A DNA stretch of 64,000 bases from Scenedesmus sp. ARA3 (taxonomy: Eukaryota > Chlorophyta > Chlorophyceae > Sphaeropleales > Scenedesmaceae), in the NCBI GenBank assembly GCA_004335835.1, contig RWJK01001484.1, forward strand, positions 28,257 through 92,256, written 5' to 3'. The notes below the pieces were generated by a model. That model had not been told where the DNA came from, made no database searches, and saw only the letters and a list, made by a program, of their open reading frames with translations. This document shows, piece after piece, positions 44,944 to 55,846 of this stretch; positions within the stretch are counted from its first letter, which is position 1, and each line of letters opens with the position of its first letter. Made by a program: the position numbers and the translations under genes.

Positions 44944-46579
44944 GACAAATATAAGCAAGCCCACTTTGCATTTGTCCATCACGATTACTGCTGAACTCCG
45001 CATGAAGGCCAAGACACAACCAAAACACAGCACTGCTTTGTTGGGCTTGCCCCACTCACCTTGATCTTGTCCCTCAGGTTGGCTGCCAACTTTTCCACAA
45101 AAGCCAGCCTGCTGCCCTCCATGCATGCTCAAATCATTAACACAAACCCTGAGCAAGTATCATATGATTACCTTGTTCTTGTCCCTCAGGTTGGCTGCCA
45201 GCTTCTTGACGAAGGCCAGCGCCGCTTCCTTTGCGTCGGCGTGGTTGAAGAGGCCCATGGCCGTCCACGCCTGCCAGGCCTCAAACACCTGCATAACCGA
45301 ATGCAGATATCGGTGTCAGGCAGAGGTCAACCTGTGTAGTGCGAATTGGCCAGGGGCAGCATACATTGCCATGCCAAATTCCACTGCTGAACCCCGCGGC
45401 TAAACCCACCAAGCCGTCAAAGCGCTTCTCCTCCTCATCCACCAGCAGCGCAACCCATTGCTAACCCCCCCTGCTGCACCCCACCGCTAACCCACCATGT
45501 TGAACAGCTGCTGCATCAGGCACCAGCGGTGATCAAACAAGAATACTTGCAAGCTGCCGTATGCACCAGGCCGTCAAAGCCGTGCTTCTCCACCTCATCA
45601 ACCAGCAGCACACCCCCACCACTGGACCCCACTGCTGAACCCCAGTTTTCACCGACAACATAAAACCCCGCTGCCATACTCACCAGGCCGTCGAAGCCGT
45701 GCTTCTCAACCTCGTCCACCAGCAGTGCCATCCCAAGGCTGATACCCAACACCAAAACCCACTGCCATAGTTGACTGTTTAAACCCACCAGTCCATCAAA
45801 GCCGTGCTTCCCCACCTCGTCCACCAGCAGCACAACCTCACCACTGCTGAACTCAGTGGTTCGAACCCCAGTTTTCAAGCACAACATAAAACCCCGCTGC
45901 CATACTCACCAGGCCGTCGAAGCCGTGCTTCTCCACTTCATCCACCAGCAGTGCAAGCGCATCTCCCGGCTGCTGCAGCATAGCCATCAGCGCCTTGCCT
46001 TGCACCTCAGCCAGCACACGCGGCACGATCAGCGGGGCCTGCGATCAGAGAAAGGGTAAACAAGGAAAAACCTCTGTGTGTCAGTGGCAAGGAGCACGAT
46101 CAGTGGTGCGAGCAGTGACGGCAACTACCATTGCGTCGATGTGGCAAAAATACACAGAAAGAGAGGGAGGCGGGTTTCGCTGCAGGCGAGCTTGTGAGAT
46201 GTGCAGCTGCTGCAGCATGGCCGTCAGCGCCTTGCCTTGCACCTCAGCAAGCACACGCGGCACGATCAGCGGGGCCTGCATTTGCAAGACAAGGAGAAAA
46301 CAACACAACACATATTACTGGCGGTGAGTCAGCCGCATGGGGCACGAGCAGCGGTTTGAGCACTGGCGGCTGCAAGTTTTTGTTGATGTGACAGGAACCC
46401 ATAGAACAAGGGCCGGGTTTGGTTTGCTGCAGGCGAGCTTGAGGGATGTGCAGCCGCTGCAGCATGGCCATCAGCGCCTTGCCTTGCACCTAGAGTTGAA
46501 CGGATGTGCATGACATGATTATCCCAGCAATGCAAGCGCAACCACTTAGCAGAGCTGACGGCATGTCACATACAGGATA

Positions 46580-46610
<31 letters not shown>

Positions 46611-48280
46611 CATCAGGCTCACCTGTGGTGTGTCGAGGTTTGCCGCGCAAGTCTTGCTGGCCTCATCGCCATCGGCACAGTCAGCAGCCTGCAGCACAGC
46701 ACAGCACAGCACAAGGCGACCACAGCATGTGAAGTGCAACTAGTGACTTTGAGTACAGCGGGATGGCGGTGCAAGCTGCATTGGTGTTGCTGGCCTCGTC
46801 ACCACACATTTTGGATGTTACAAGAGTAACCTCGCCCGTTGGGGAGCCAATGACAGGCTCATTGGGCAGAGAGAGAAAAAACAGCAAACCAGACCAGTCC
46901 TTTGAAAAGAAAGGAACTACCAAATCTCATCCTGAAAATCGTCGCACATAACATCATATAACGGTGCCTGGTGGAGTTCATCTGCACCACCTGCACAGTC
47001 AGCAGGCCTGCAGCACAGCAGTGCACAGCACACAGCACGAACACAGCAGGCTCTGTGAACAGCCCTTCTAGCAAACAGCTGCTGCCCACACGGCTTGGCT
47101 TGACCTACACACTTTGACAACTGTGCAGGTGGTGCACCAGCACCCCACAACGACCCATGGAGCACAGACAAAGCAATGCACCCTGCCCTTCCCTTTCAGT
47201 GCCTACATCATCAACTGGCGCCCGCACTTCCGCCGTCCAGCCCTTGACACATCGTGCCTGTCAGCACCAGCTGCCCACCGCTGCCCACAATCTCAGCGGT
47301 GCAAACCCCACACCCATTTTGTGACTGGCCCTGCCGTCTGCAATCCAGCCAGCATGCACAACACACAAACACAGAAACTGTGCAGGTGCAGCTTTAAATT
47401 CGTGCAGATGCATTCCCAGGCTAACCTTGTCCACTGGTGCCCGCACTTCCTTGATCCATCCCTTGTCCACATCATGCCCGCCTGTCAGGCTGAGCTCAGT
47501 GCTGTCGCTGCCCTCCGCGCCGCCCCGCAGCTGGTACCACACAGGGCTGATCTACAGGGGCAAACAGCAGCAGCAGCAGCAGCAGCAGCAATAATGTGGA
47601 ATCGTCACCAGCTCTTGCACGCAGCTAGTGCCGCTAGGGGCAGATGTGCAGCATTGAACAATGGCTGACCAGCCACCACAGTCCGCCGTCAAGTTTTGAA
47701 TGCGCAATGTACAAGCCCGACTGTCAGCGCCAAGCATGTCAGATGCTGCTGCTGGTGGTGGCATTGCTGCCAATTTGCCACTTTTGCTGCTGCTGCCGCT
47801 GCTGCTCACGTGTGTGAACTTTGCCCTGAACTTCTTTGCGACGTCATATCCGTGGTTGTTCCTGCAAGAAGCATTTAGAGTATTGCGCCAGCAAGCATAG
47901 CTTGATCAGCATTGCACATAACAGAATGTTGCGCCAGCAAGCATGGCTTGATCAGCATTGCACAAAACAGAATGTTGCGCCAGCAAGCATAGCTTGATCA
48001 GCATTGCACATAACAGAATGTTGCGCCAGCAAGCATAGCTGGATCAGCATTGCACATAAGAAACAGATGCAGGAGTTGAAACAATGCAGTGCTCTCAGCA
48101 GCAGGCAACCAGAACCACATGCTGAACATGCGGTAGATGCGCACCGCGGTGCATCCGTTACCATACATGAACAAAAGCCTTATGGCGCTGTTGCATTGGT
48201 GCCGGTGCTGGTGCTGCTGCTGCTGTAGCTGGGTTCAACATGTGCTGTTGGGGAAGTCGGCGTGATCAGCAGAGCATCAA

Positions 48281-48311
<31 letters not shown>

Positions 48312-49024
48312 TACAGGCCACTGCTGCCGCCCACCATGGAGTCACGTAGCCCAGCACTGTGCCCTGGAAGTTCTTGTGGCCCACAGCCTTGTGGTAGTTG
48401 TTGCCCTCCTGCAGGATATCAAATTCAAACGATATACTTTGCCACGCACAAGAAGCATACTAGCCGCCTGTCTTTTGCTTCTGCTTCTGCTTCAGCACCT
48501 GCCAGTGCACACCAGTGTCCTGCGCACTTAGCATGCTGCAGCTGCCTGCGCAAGCACTGCAGTGGCATTACCAAAAGATGCCGCAACGGCTCAACCTCTG
48601 CGGCTGCTTGTTGTTGTTGCTGCTGCTGCTGACCTCAACAAGGAGTTCTGCCGTGATCTCATGCTCCAACAGTCCCCGCTCCAATGCTGTGTAGCTGCTT
48701 GGGCCACCTGCAGGAGTCAACCATTGAGCAGCAGAAGCAGCAGCGCAACAGCAGTGGCAGTTACAAGGCGGCGCCAACTGCACGAGTGCCAAACCCAGGA
48801 CAAGCATCTACGCACATCATTGATACCTGTGTTGCACAGTACAGATGCAGGGGTGCAGCCTGGCTGAAACAGGCAGACAAGCAAAAAGAGCAGCAGCTAA
48901 GGCAGCTGCTGCAGCAGCAGGAGCTGCTGCTTGATCTCATCGCTTGCTCACCCTCAGTCGATGCATGCACGGCTGATGCTGCTATTACAGCCAGAAGTAT
49001 TGGGAATAGCCAAGGGCGACGCAT
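41935..49024 (-). CDS. CHID1-like chitinase-domain protein (GH18 family, catalytically degenerate)
   Basis: Eleven exons close in frame to 424 aa: 48952-49024, 48634-48707, 48335-48408, 47810-47861, 47426-47551, 46623-46688, 45910-46038, 45172-45288, 43985-44219, 43296-43483 and 41935-42075. A signal peptide (MRRPWLFPILLAVIAASAVHA) is followed by GYVTPWNNHGYDVAKKF, ISPVWYQLRG, HDVDKGWIKEVR, LIVPRVL, FDGLVFEAW, NVMTYDYSYGRAGPNGPLPW, ILLGINFFGVDF and GIGIWDIGQGLDSFLDLL, the order of CHID1 (animal SI-CLP). The GH18 active-site motif DxxDxDxE is reduced to FDGLVFEAW, as in CHID1, so sugar binding rather than hydrolysis is expected. Human CHID1 is 393 aa; extra residues here include a Cys-containing insert (exon 6) and an acidic insert after PLPW. 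Introns carry many partial exon copies and the assembly gap. Confidence 0.9.
42290..42376 (-). repeat. Head copy of CHID1 last exon
   Basis: YGNQRHTVYFPTPASVAARSDKASEL with a TGCAG acceptor lies in the intron upstream of exon 41935-42075, followed there by a CAG run (about 42206-42253). Confidence 0.85.
42735..43045 (-). repeat. Two tail copies of CHID1 exon 10
   Basis: xQPKLAWDVESSEHMFRYK (about 42985-43040) and xQPKLAWDAESSEHMFNYK (about 42738-42795) repeat the exon 43296-43483 tail with donor-side sequence. Segments with CTTGCCAAGCGGGGACCAG recur between them. Confidence 0.85.
43500..43835 (-). repeat. CHID1 exon 9 tail copy and exon 10 head copy
   Basis: ENAQEMMGDEPDLDEEENDRAGSE (about 43765-43835) is a copy of the exon 9 end. 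LLGISFFGMPWLDET (about 43540-43590) resembles the exon 10 start LLGINFFGVDF. Confidence 0.75.
44220..44910 (-). repeat. Head-copy array of CHID1 exon 9 alternating with CAG runs
   Basis: The start of exon 9 (ILILPIPPVKPS...AKLEDLLKLSD) at 44219 recurs with start bases 44363, 44496, 44624 and 44901. Each copy is preceded, on the coding strand, by a CTG run that doubles as polypyrimidine tract and acceptor. Copies keep 60-80 bases of coding similarity. Confidence 0.9.
44687..44736. other. Assembly gap, 50 N
   Basis: Fifty N sit inside a CAG run (44628-44789) in the intron upstream of CHID1 exon 9. The true length of the run is unknown. Confidence 1.
45056..45110 (-). repeat. Tail copy of CHID1 exon 8
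   Basis: AGLAFVEKLAANLRDKIK-like sequence with a GTGAG donor repeats the exon 45172-45288 end, about 115 bp further on. Confidence 0.75.
45400..45835 (-). repeat. Tail-copy array of CHID1 exon 7
   Basis: LLVDEVEKHGFDGLV with donor-side sequence recurs near 45405-45450, 45560-45605, 45683-45728 and 45785-45833, after the real exon end at 45910. Spacing is about 100-155 bp. Between copies the sequence CCACTGCTGAACCCC recurs. Confidence 0.88.
46200..46500 (-). repeat. Head copies of CHID1 exon 7
   Basis: APLIVPRVLAEVQGKALTAMLQQ (about 46210-46278) and VQGKALMAMLQRLHI (about 46440-46495) repeat the start of exon 45910-46038 upstream of it. Confidence 0.85.
47886..48056. repeat. 46-bp tandem repeat in CHID1 intron 3
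   Basis: The unit begins GCGCCAGCAAGCATAGCTTG, continues ATCAGCATTGCACATAACAG, and occurs nearly four times with one to three differences. Unlike the other arrays it does not copy an exon. Confidence 0.92.
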
Positions 49025-49775
49025 AATTGTGTGCAGCTGCGTTGGCACAGGCGAGGTGTCCTGCTGCTGCTCTCGAAGCTGCTGTTGAGTGGGTTCACCG
49101 ATCGATTGATCCCGAGATGCCGCGCATAAACCGCATGAAAAACGTATTATGTGACTTATTGAAATTGGCCAAAGGATGCTGGCCTTGTGATATCACTGCA
49201 CACACATATCACTGCAGAACAGGTGACGAACGAGAGTAGGTGTCGAAGCACGAGCAGAATGCAGCATTGCGCGCTTGACCGTGCTCTTGAGCTGCAGTCG
49301 CACACCGGCTTGTGACAGCAGGCTAACACTGGGCATATGCAGCTCATGTTGAACATCACACCGACATCCACCGAGAACACCCCGTCAGTCTGCATCGACC
49401 AACGCCGGGTCGATTGAAGGGTGTTTTCTGGTAATACAAAGCATGATGTTGGCGCGTGCCAGACTGCTGCCAACGGCTGCCCAACCGAGTCGCTGTCCAG
49501 CTGGCACTTTGCAACAAGGTGGCTGGTGGCTGACAGTGCCTGCCTTACATCATGAGCAGTACTCTTCATTTGGGCGCGGAATGATGCCTTGTCACCAACT
49601 GCATAGCAGCTCGCATCACCGGCTGCCGTGCGGCAGATCATAGCAAACAACACAGGCAGACCATGCTGTTCTGTGCTTTGTCTTGATAAAGGCGGTATTT
49701 ACCGTGCTGCTGCATTGCAAATTGCAATGGTAAGCAACGCAGGGTGCGACATGTCGTGACGCTACGACTGCTGCT
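49025..49775. other. Region between MFS 3' end and CHID1 start
   Basis: No gene recognised. The CHID1 promoter should lie here. Sequence composition is close to random with no CAG runs. Confidence 0.4.
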
Positions 49776-52613
49776 TCATACAGCAAGCAAGACAGTGTCC
49801 TGCACAACTTTGCTGCCAGAGCTGCTTTCACTGCAGCTACTGCAGCTGCCACCGCTGCTGCCGGCTTTCGCCACGCTCCCCCATGCCTGTGGCACTGTCG
49901 CCACACACGCAGCTGCCAGCAGCACAGCTCCACCCATCAGCCAGCACCCGGCATAATAGTCGCCCGTAGTGCCGTTCAAAAACCCTAGCAGATACGCCCC
50001 TGTAAACCCTCCTATGTTGGCCAATGTATTCATCCAAGCCATGCCAAGCACTCGCTGATTGGGATGCATTCCTTTCAGCAAGCCCATTATAAAACTGATG
50101 TCAATGCCATCGCATCCCATCACACCAATACAAGACAGCACCAGTAACGCAAATGCTGCATGCGGCGCTGCATGCATCCAAGGGACTGGCATTATGCACA
50201 TCACCACACCACCCCAGAGCCACAGCAGAGCAATGTGATACCGCCGCTCGTTGACTTTCTTCGAGTGATAAGCATTCAGCAAGTGTGCGGCGACGCCAGC
50301 ACAGTAAGGGACAGCCGTCAGCAGCATTATCTTGGGGCTGCTGTGAGCAGCAGCACCAGCATGACCCCCTGGGCTTGCAAGCGCATTCACAATTAGGGGT
50401 GTGAAATATATCAAAGAATTCAATGTCAGCACATACAGGAACCGCCAGAAGCTGGCACACCAAACTATTCTGTTCCTCAGGGCTGCTGCAAAATCGCTGC
50501 CGATCTGCTGCATAGTCGGCCATGACGCAGCCGCCTGTCCGCTTTCCTGCAAGTCTCCTGCAAGCTGCTTGCAGGAAGCGGCCGCCGGCGGCGGCTGCGC
50601 GGCGTGCTGCGTGTTGATCATTTCCTGCAAGCACGCACGCTCTTCTGCTGACAGCCACTTGCAGTGTGCCGCATCCCTCGGCAGCAGCGCAAAGATAGCA
50701 ATACCCATAAGCACTGAAGGAATGCCCTCTATTATAAACAGCCACCGCCAGCCTGATAAGCCCGCCACTCCATGCAGAGACAGCAGTCCTGCAGCCAGTG
50801 GGGCTCCTAGAGCCTGTGCTGCAGTGATGCCAGCCATGTAGTATGTTGTGGGCAGCGTCAGGTGGCTTGTGGGGTACATGTGAGCTAGGTAAGCCCAGAT
50901 GCCTGCAGCACAGCAGCAGCAGCAACAGCATGTGTTCAGGGGTTCCCATATCTTGCAGGTGCAAGCTGGTTGCTGGGGTCATGATATGGGTGGTTGCTGG
51001 GTGGCGGTGCATGCACCAGCGGTGCTGCTGCATGCAGTACATGAAAGGCAGCTGACGCATCCATTACTCAGTCAACAGATTCACTCAAAACATTAAACAT
51101 GTTCAGTTAGACACGCTAGACAAGTGAGGGCCAGCCAAAGGGGCAATACTGACGGTAGTATGTCAGCGCACCTGGCACAGTGCCAGCCTCTGCCATTCCC
51201 AGGAACAGCCGCACCAGCAGGAACACTTGTACAATTAGCCAAGCTAGCCAGCACAAGGCCGGCAATGGTAAACAATCACATCAGCGCACCTGGCACAGTG
51301 CCAGCCTCTGCCACCCCCAGGAACAGCCGCACCAACAGGAACACTTGTACAATTAGCCAAGCTAGCCAGCACAAGGCCGGCAATGGTAAACAATCACATC
51401 AGTGCACCTGGCACAGTACCAGCCTCTGCCACCCCCAGGAACAGCCGCACCAGCAGGAAGGAGGTCCTGCCATTGATGGCTGCCTGTGCTGCTGCTGCCA
51501 CACCCCACGCAATGGCAATGACGCCCAGCAGTACCGGGCCTCCTGCGAAGAGGAACAGGATGTTGCATGGCACCTGGCCGGCACAAGCAGCAGCAGCACA
51601 GGCATCAGAAGGAATGTCAGCAACAAGCGCCGGTGTGTCCACGATTGTCAACGTCAGCAGCCGCAATGCATGTAGTAGTGCAGCTGCTGTGACTTCTGCT
51701 GTTGGCCTGGTGTACACCTTGGCACAGCAGCTGCAAGTCATCACTGTGAGTCACTGTCGAGTTGGCAGCTGCCTTTACGTCAGCAGCACCACAATCACGG
51801 GCTACGTAAGCTGCTGGGCACTCCTCGGCAGCAGCAGTAGTTTGTTTGCTGATGCTGCTGGTGCGATGCTGGCTGCTGCATTACTTGCATATGCTGTATG
51901 ACAGTTTTAGGCATGGTAAATGCAGAACCGTTCACCTGCAAGCAATGCTGGTCCAGAAGCCCCCCTATATGCCTGAGCTGAACTTTTCGCTCACCTGGAA
52001 CAGGCTGTAGGACAGGAAGAATATGCCAGCACCTAGGCCATAGTCCTGTGGGGAGAGTCCTATTTCTGCTGTCAGGTCAATGCTGGCGAAGCCCAGGTTG
52101 GCCCTGTCTATGGATGCGATGATGGAGAACAGGAAGCAGAAGGGCAGCAGCACCCTGCAGCAGAAGAGACATGCATATGCATGTTACTCAGCTGGCAAAC
52201 GACAAGCTCTGCTGAGGGAAAAATAATCAGGTGTGCATAAGGCCATTGACATCATGGTGGTGGTCATGGAACACTGTTGTTGTCCTGCAGGACAAGATGG
52301 CACTGTGCGGAGGCGTTGATCAGCATGCTGGAGCCACTGTTGCGACAACAACAATTGCTGATGGCGATGCCAGATTCTGAGAGGAGCGCAGGGCATATCT
52401 GCGAATCCTGCAGGAGCCGGAACACACAAGCTGATGATGCTGCGTCAGAGCAGAATTTGGAGGCTTTGGTTGCTGTTTATTGCCAGGCATTGCTGGCAGC
52501 TGCAGCAGATGAGCTCACTTGTCCAGCTTGCTGCATGCCCGCTCCAGGATCCGCAAATTGCCGTCATCAATGTCCTTGATTACTATAACGGCATTGTTGT
52601 TGGAATCTGCCAT
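49776..52613 (-). CDS. Major facilitator superfamily transporter, anion:cation symporter type
   Basis: Four exons close in frame to 515 aa: 52519-52613, 51995-52154, 51408-51573 and 49776-50902. The start ATG at 52613 opens MADSNNNAVIVIKDIDDG, and its exon ends in LDK to join VLLPFCFLFSIIASIDRANLGFASIDL, the family's first membrane helix and motif. VRLFLGVAEAGTVPG and FIIEGIPSVLMGI follow as in allantoate, phthalate or phosphate permeases. About 11-12 hydrophobic helices can be counted, with a central loop (about residues 225-275). The substrate cannot be read; organic or inorganic anions are usual. The stop is 752 bp from the CHID1 start on the same strand. Exon 3 has two tail copies at exact 118-bp steps. 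Confidence 0.9.
51160..51350 (-). repeat. 118-bp tail array of MFS exon 3
   Basis: The exon tail VRLFLGVAEAGTVP with donor occurs with last bases at 51408 (real), 51290 and 51172, exactly 118 bp apart. The copies use GTGCGC donors. The intron part contains TGATTGTTTACCATTGCCGG on the coding strand. Confidence 0.92.
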
Positions 52614-53565
52614 GTCTGTCCAGCTGATTGTCTGCAATTCTGTTCCGGAATGTAATTGCTCCTCGCAGGCACAAGACGCGTGTTCTGTTCATGTACGTGT
52701 TGTCGACCTGGAGTTGAAGGACAAAGCCATAATTGATTAGGCAGTTCGACCGATAAGGTGCAGGCAGGGACGCCATCTAACAGCCCCACTCATATGAGAA
52801 GGTACGTGCCGAGCGTAATGACCAAGCACACGCTCTACAGTTCGATCAGCCCAAAAATCGTTATAAGAATTACTACTCACATAAAACTACGGGCTGTACA
52901 GCAGCTCATCATTGCAGAACTGGCTGGGCATCGCCCCGCGTGGCCGGGCAACAGCAGCACTGACTGCCCCAGCACCCTGCATGCGGGGTCCAATCGCAAG
53001 TGCTTATCAGCAGAACTCAACTGCAAGCAATCGCCGTTGATCAAATCAACTTGCTCCATCAAACACGGTGCTGGCTGCCATGCCACATCTGATGACCCTT
53101 GCATGCTGCAGCTGGATGGCTACGCAAAGTGCTGCTGCTTGCAGTTTCTTGCAGCACAGCAACATGCCAGTATTGCCTACAAGCGTCCAACCTGCACACT
53201 GGCACAGCTGAACAGCACTATGCCTCACACCACGCACAGCCAGCATCTAATACGCTGCCAACCTGATATGATCACCGCAGACTCTGCTGCATGGCACGCA
53301 GCACCTCACCAACCATGCTCCCCAGATGCACCCTGCACTAGTGCTGCTACCAAGCTACTCCTGGCTACCCGCTACTCACACTCTGATGCCTACGCTACCT
53401 CAACCTGCTGCCGATCACCTACTGCTGACCAAACCGCCTACAAGTACACTCCTCCCACAGCATAACAAGCCACACATGCCTTCACGGCCCACGCAGCAAT
53501 GTAAAGCGTTGCAGGAAGCACGCTTCGCAAAGGCACAACGCAACACAATGCAGCCAGCAGCTACA
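52614..53565. other. Region between RRN3 3' end and MFS start
   Basis: No supported gene. An open plus-strand frame at 52758-53465 lacks an ATG start, recognisable domain or splice context and is treated as chance. The MFS promoter should lie here. Confidence 0.4.
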
Positions 53566-55805
53566 CTAGCTGCGTGCGGGCAGGTTCTGCATGTACGCCC
53601 CCTCATACGTATATGACATGGGCATCACCATACCCGGTGACACCCCATACACCCCGGGTGACGCCCCGATCTGATCTGCCATGGCGGCCTCTCCAGGGCT
53701 AAAGCTAATGCCCATACCACCCATACCCATGCCAGCCATATATGGTGCAGCTACAAGTGATGTTGCCATCATGTCAGCAGGCGGTGACGGCCCTGAAAGG
53801 CCCAGCCCAGCCTGGCGCCGCGCTGCTGCTGCTGCAAAGCCAACTGGCACTAGGCCGCCCCGCTGCCGGCCCCTGCCGCTAGCTGCCGCTGCTGCAGCAC
53901 CTGCTGCTGGCTCATCAGCTTCATCTTCGCTGCCGCTGCCGCTGCTGCTGTCCTCATCGTCTTCAGACACACCGTTCGCGCGCGGCGAAGATCCAGCAGC
54001 AGCAGCAGCGGCAGCAGCAGCACGCTGCAGCAGAGCCTCCTCTCCTTCCTCCTCACTCTCGCTGTCACTCTCGCTGCCGCTGCCGTCACTATCTGCCCCA
54101 CCAGCAGCAGCAGCAGCAGCAGCCTGCTGCCCTGCTGCTGCTGCCAGCGCCGCATCACCCGCCACATGCGGTTGCCCATGCGAGAAGCAGGTATAGCTCC
54201 GCCCCAGCTCCAAAAACCTGCTGCTGCGCTGCAGCAGGTATGGATCAAACGGAAAGAAGACTTCCAGCGGACGCAGCACGCCCCGCACTTGACCGGCCGC
54301 ATCAGCAGCGCCGTCTCCGCCAATCACGACAGCCGCCGCTGCTGCGCTGGCGGCTGCTACAGCCGCCTGGTGCGCTGCTACAGCCTCCACTGCTGCGGCC
54401 TCCCAAGAGTCGTCTGCTAAGCCCAGCAGCAGCGCCTGCCGCACAAACTCGTGTGTAACTGCCTGGTGGCACACTGCGAGCGGGGCCAGCGGGTGCGACA
54501 GCAGCGGCAGCACCTGGTGCCGCACTAGCTGCTCCACAGACGCCGCAAGCTGCTGCTGCTGCTGCGTGTCCAGCTGCTGCGCATCTTGCTGCTGCTGCTG
54601 CTGTAGCAGGGGCTGCATGTGATAGCACAGCACATACAGCAGCGCCTGCACCATCGCGTAGAACGCCTGGTGCCGCTGCACCTGCGCCAGCGGCCCGGGC
54701 GCCGCACTGCTGCTGCTGCTGCCGCTGCTCTGCAGCAGCACCAATCCACTACTGCTGCTGCTGCGCCCGCCCAGCGCCCCACCCTGCTGCTGCTGCTGCA
54801 TTACAGAGTCCGCATACTCCTGGCAGCAGCTCGCAAGCTTCCCTGCCACATCCACAACGAGCTCCTTAGGCGCCAGCGCAAACCGTGCAAGGAAGCTTGC
54901 CAAATACGCTGCACATGCGCTGCGGGTAATCGGCGGCTGCCTGGTATCCCTCAGCAAGCTCATCAAGCAAGCACTGAAGCTGCTGCAGCAGCGCATTGGG
55001 TCCTTCAGTGCCAGGAAGAATAACAAATACTGCGTGAACTTGCAGCGGTGCGCGTGCAGCAGCGTGCGTTCAAACGCAGCCAGCATCGTCTGCCACGCCG
55101 GCCCCAGCTGTCCTGCATTTACCCGCCACTGCAGGTGCGTGAAAGTCATCTCCATGAGGCTGTCCAGCTTGTCTGCTGTCTCGTCCACTGGCGGCCGCTT
55201 GGCGCTGCTGCTGCTGCCGTTGGCGGCGGCGGCCAGCTGCTGCTGCAGCCGGCGCAGGCTGTGCGCATGCTGCGTGGCTGCTGCAAATGCGGCTGGGTCG
55301 TGGAAGCCGTCCTGAAGGGAAGCAAGGCAGGCAGCAGCACACAGATCATCAGCAACTGTGCATGTACACGTTGTTCATCAATGCAAGTGTGCCGAGTGGC
55401 TGCTGCAAAGGCGGCTGGGTCGTGGAAGCAATCCTGCATTGATGAAATAGAAAGCAGCACGCACGTGCAATTGTGATGTAAAGGCTGTGTGCATGCTGCA
55501 TGGCTGCTGCAAATTCCGGTGGTCAGACAGAGTTCATTGCCTGACGAAAAAGAAAATCCACAAACAGCAGCAACTGCTGTGCCCCAGTGGGCATACTTGC
55601 AGCCATCCACAGGCACACACAACACAAACAACGGACACCACTCGCCACTCCACCTACCTGCAGTGCCGCCAGCTGCTGCTCATGCATCTGCTGCGCTGTG
55701 GCAGCATCGTTGATGTCCAGCTCCTGCGCCATGCCCTCCAGCTCAAAGATGTCGTCCTGCTCCTCATCAGAGGAGCCCTCCTCGTGATCGTAGCCTGGCA
55801 GCAGC

Positions 55806-55846
<41 letters not shown>

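Noticed and set aside
52758..53465. Open plus-strand frame of about 235 codons
   Set aside because: No ATG start, no domain, no splice context, and composition typical of translated intergenic DNA.
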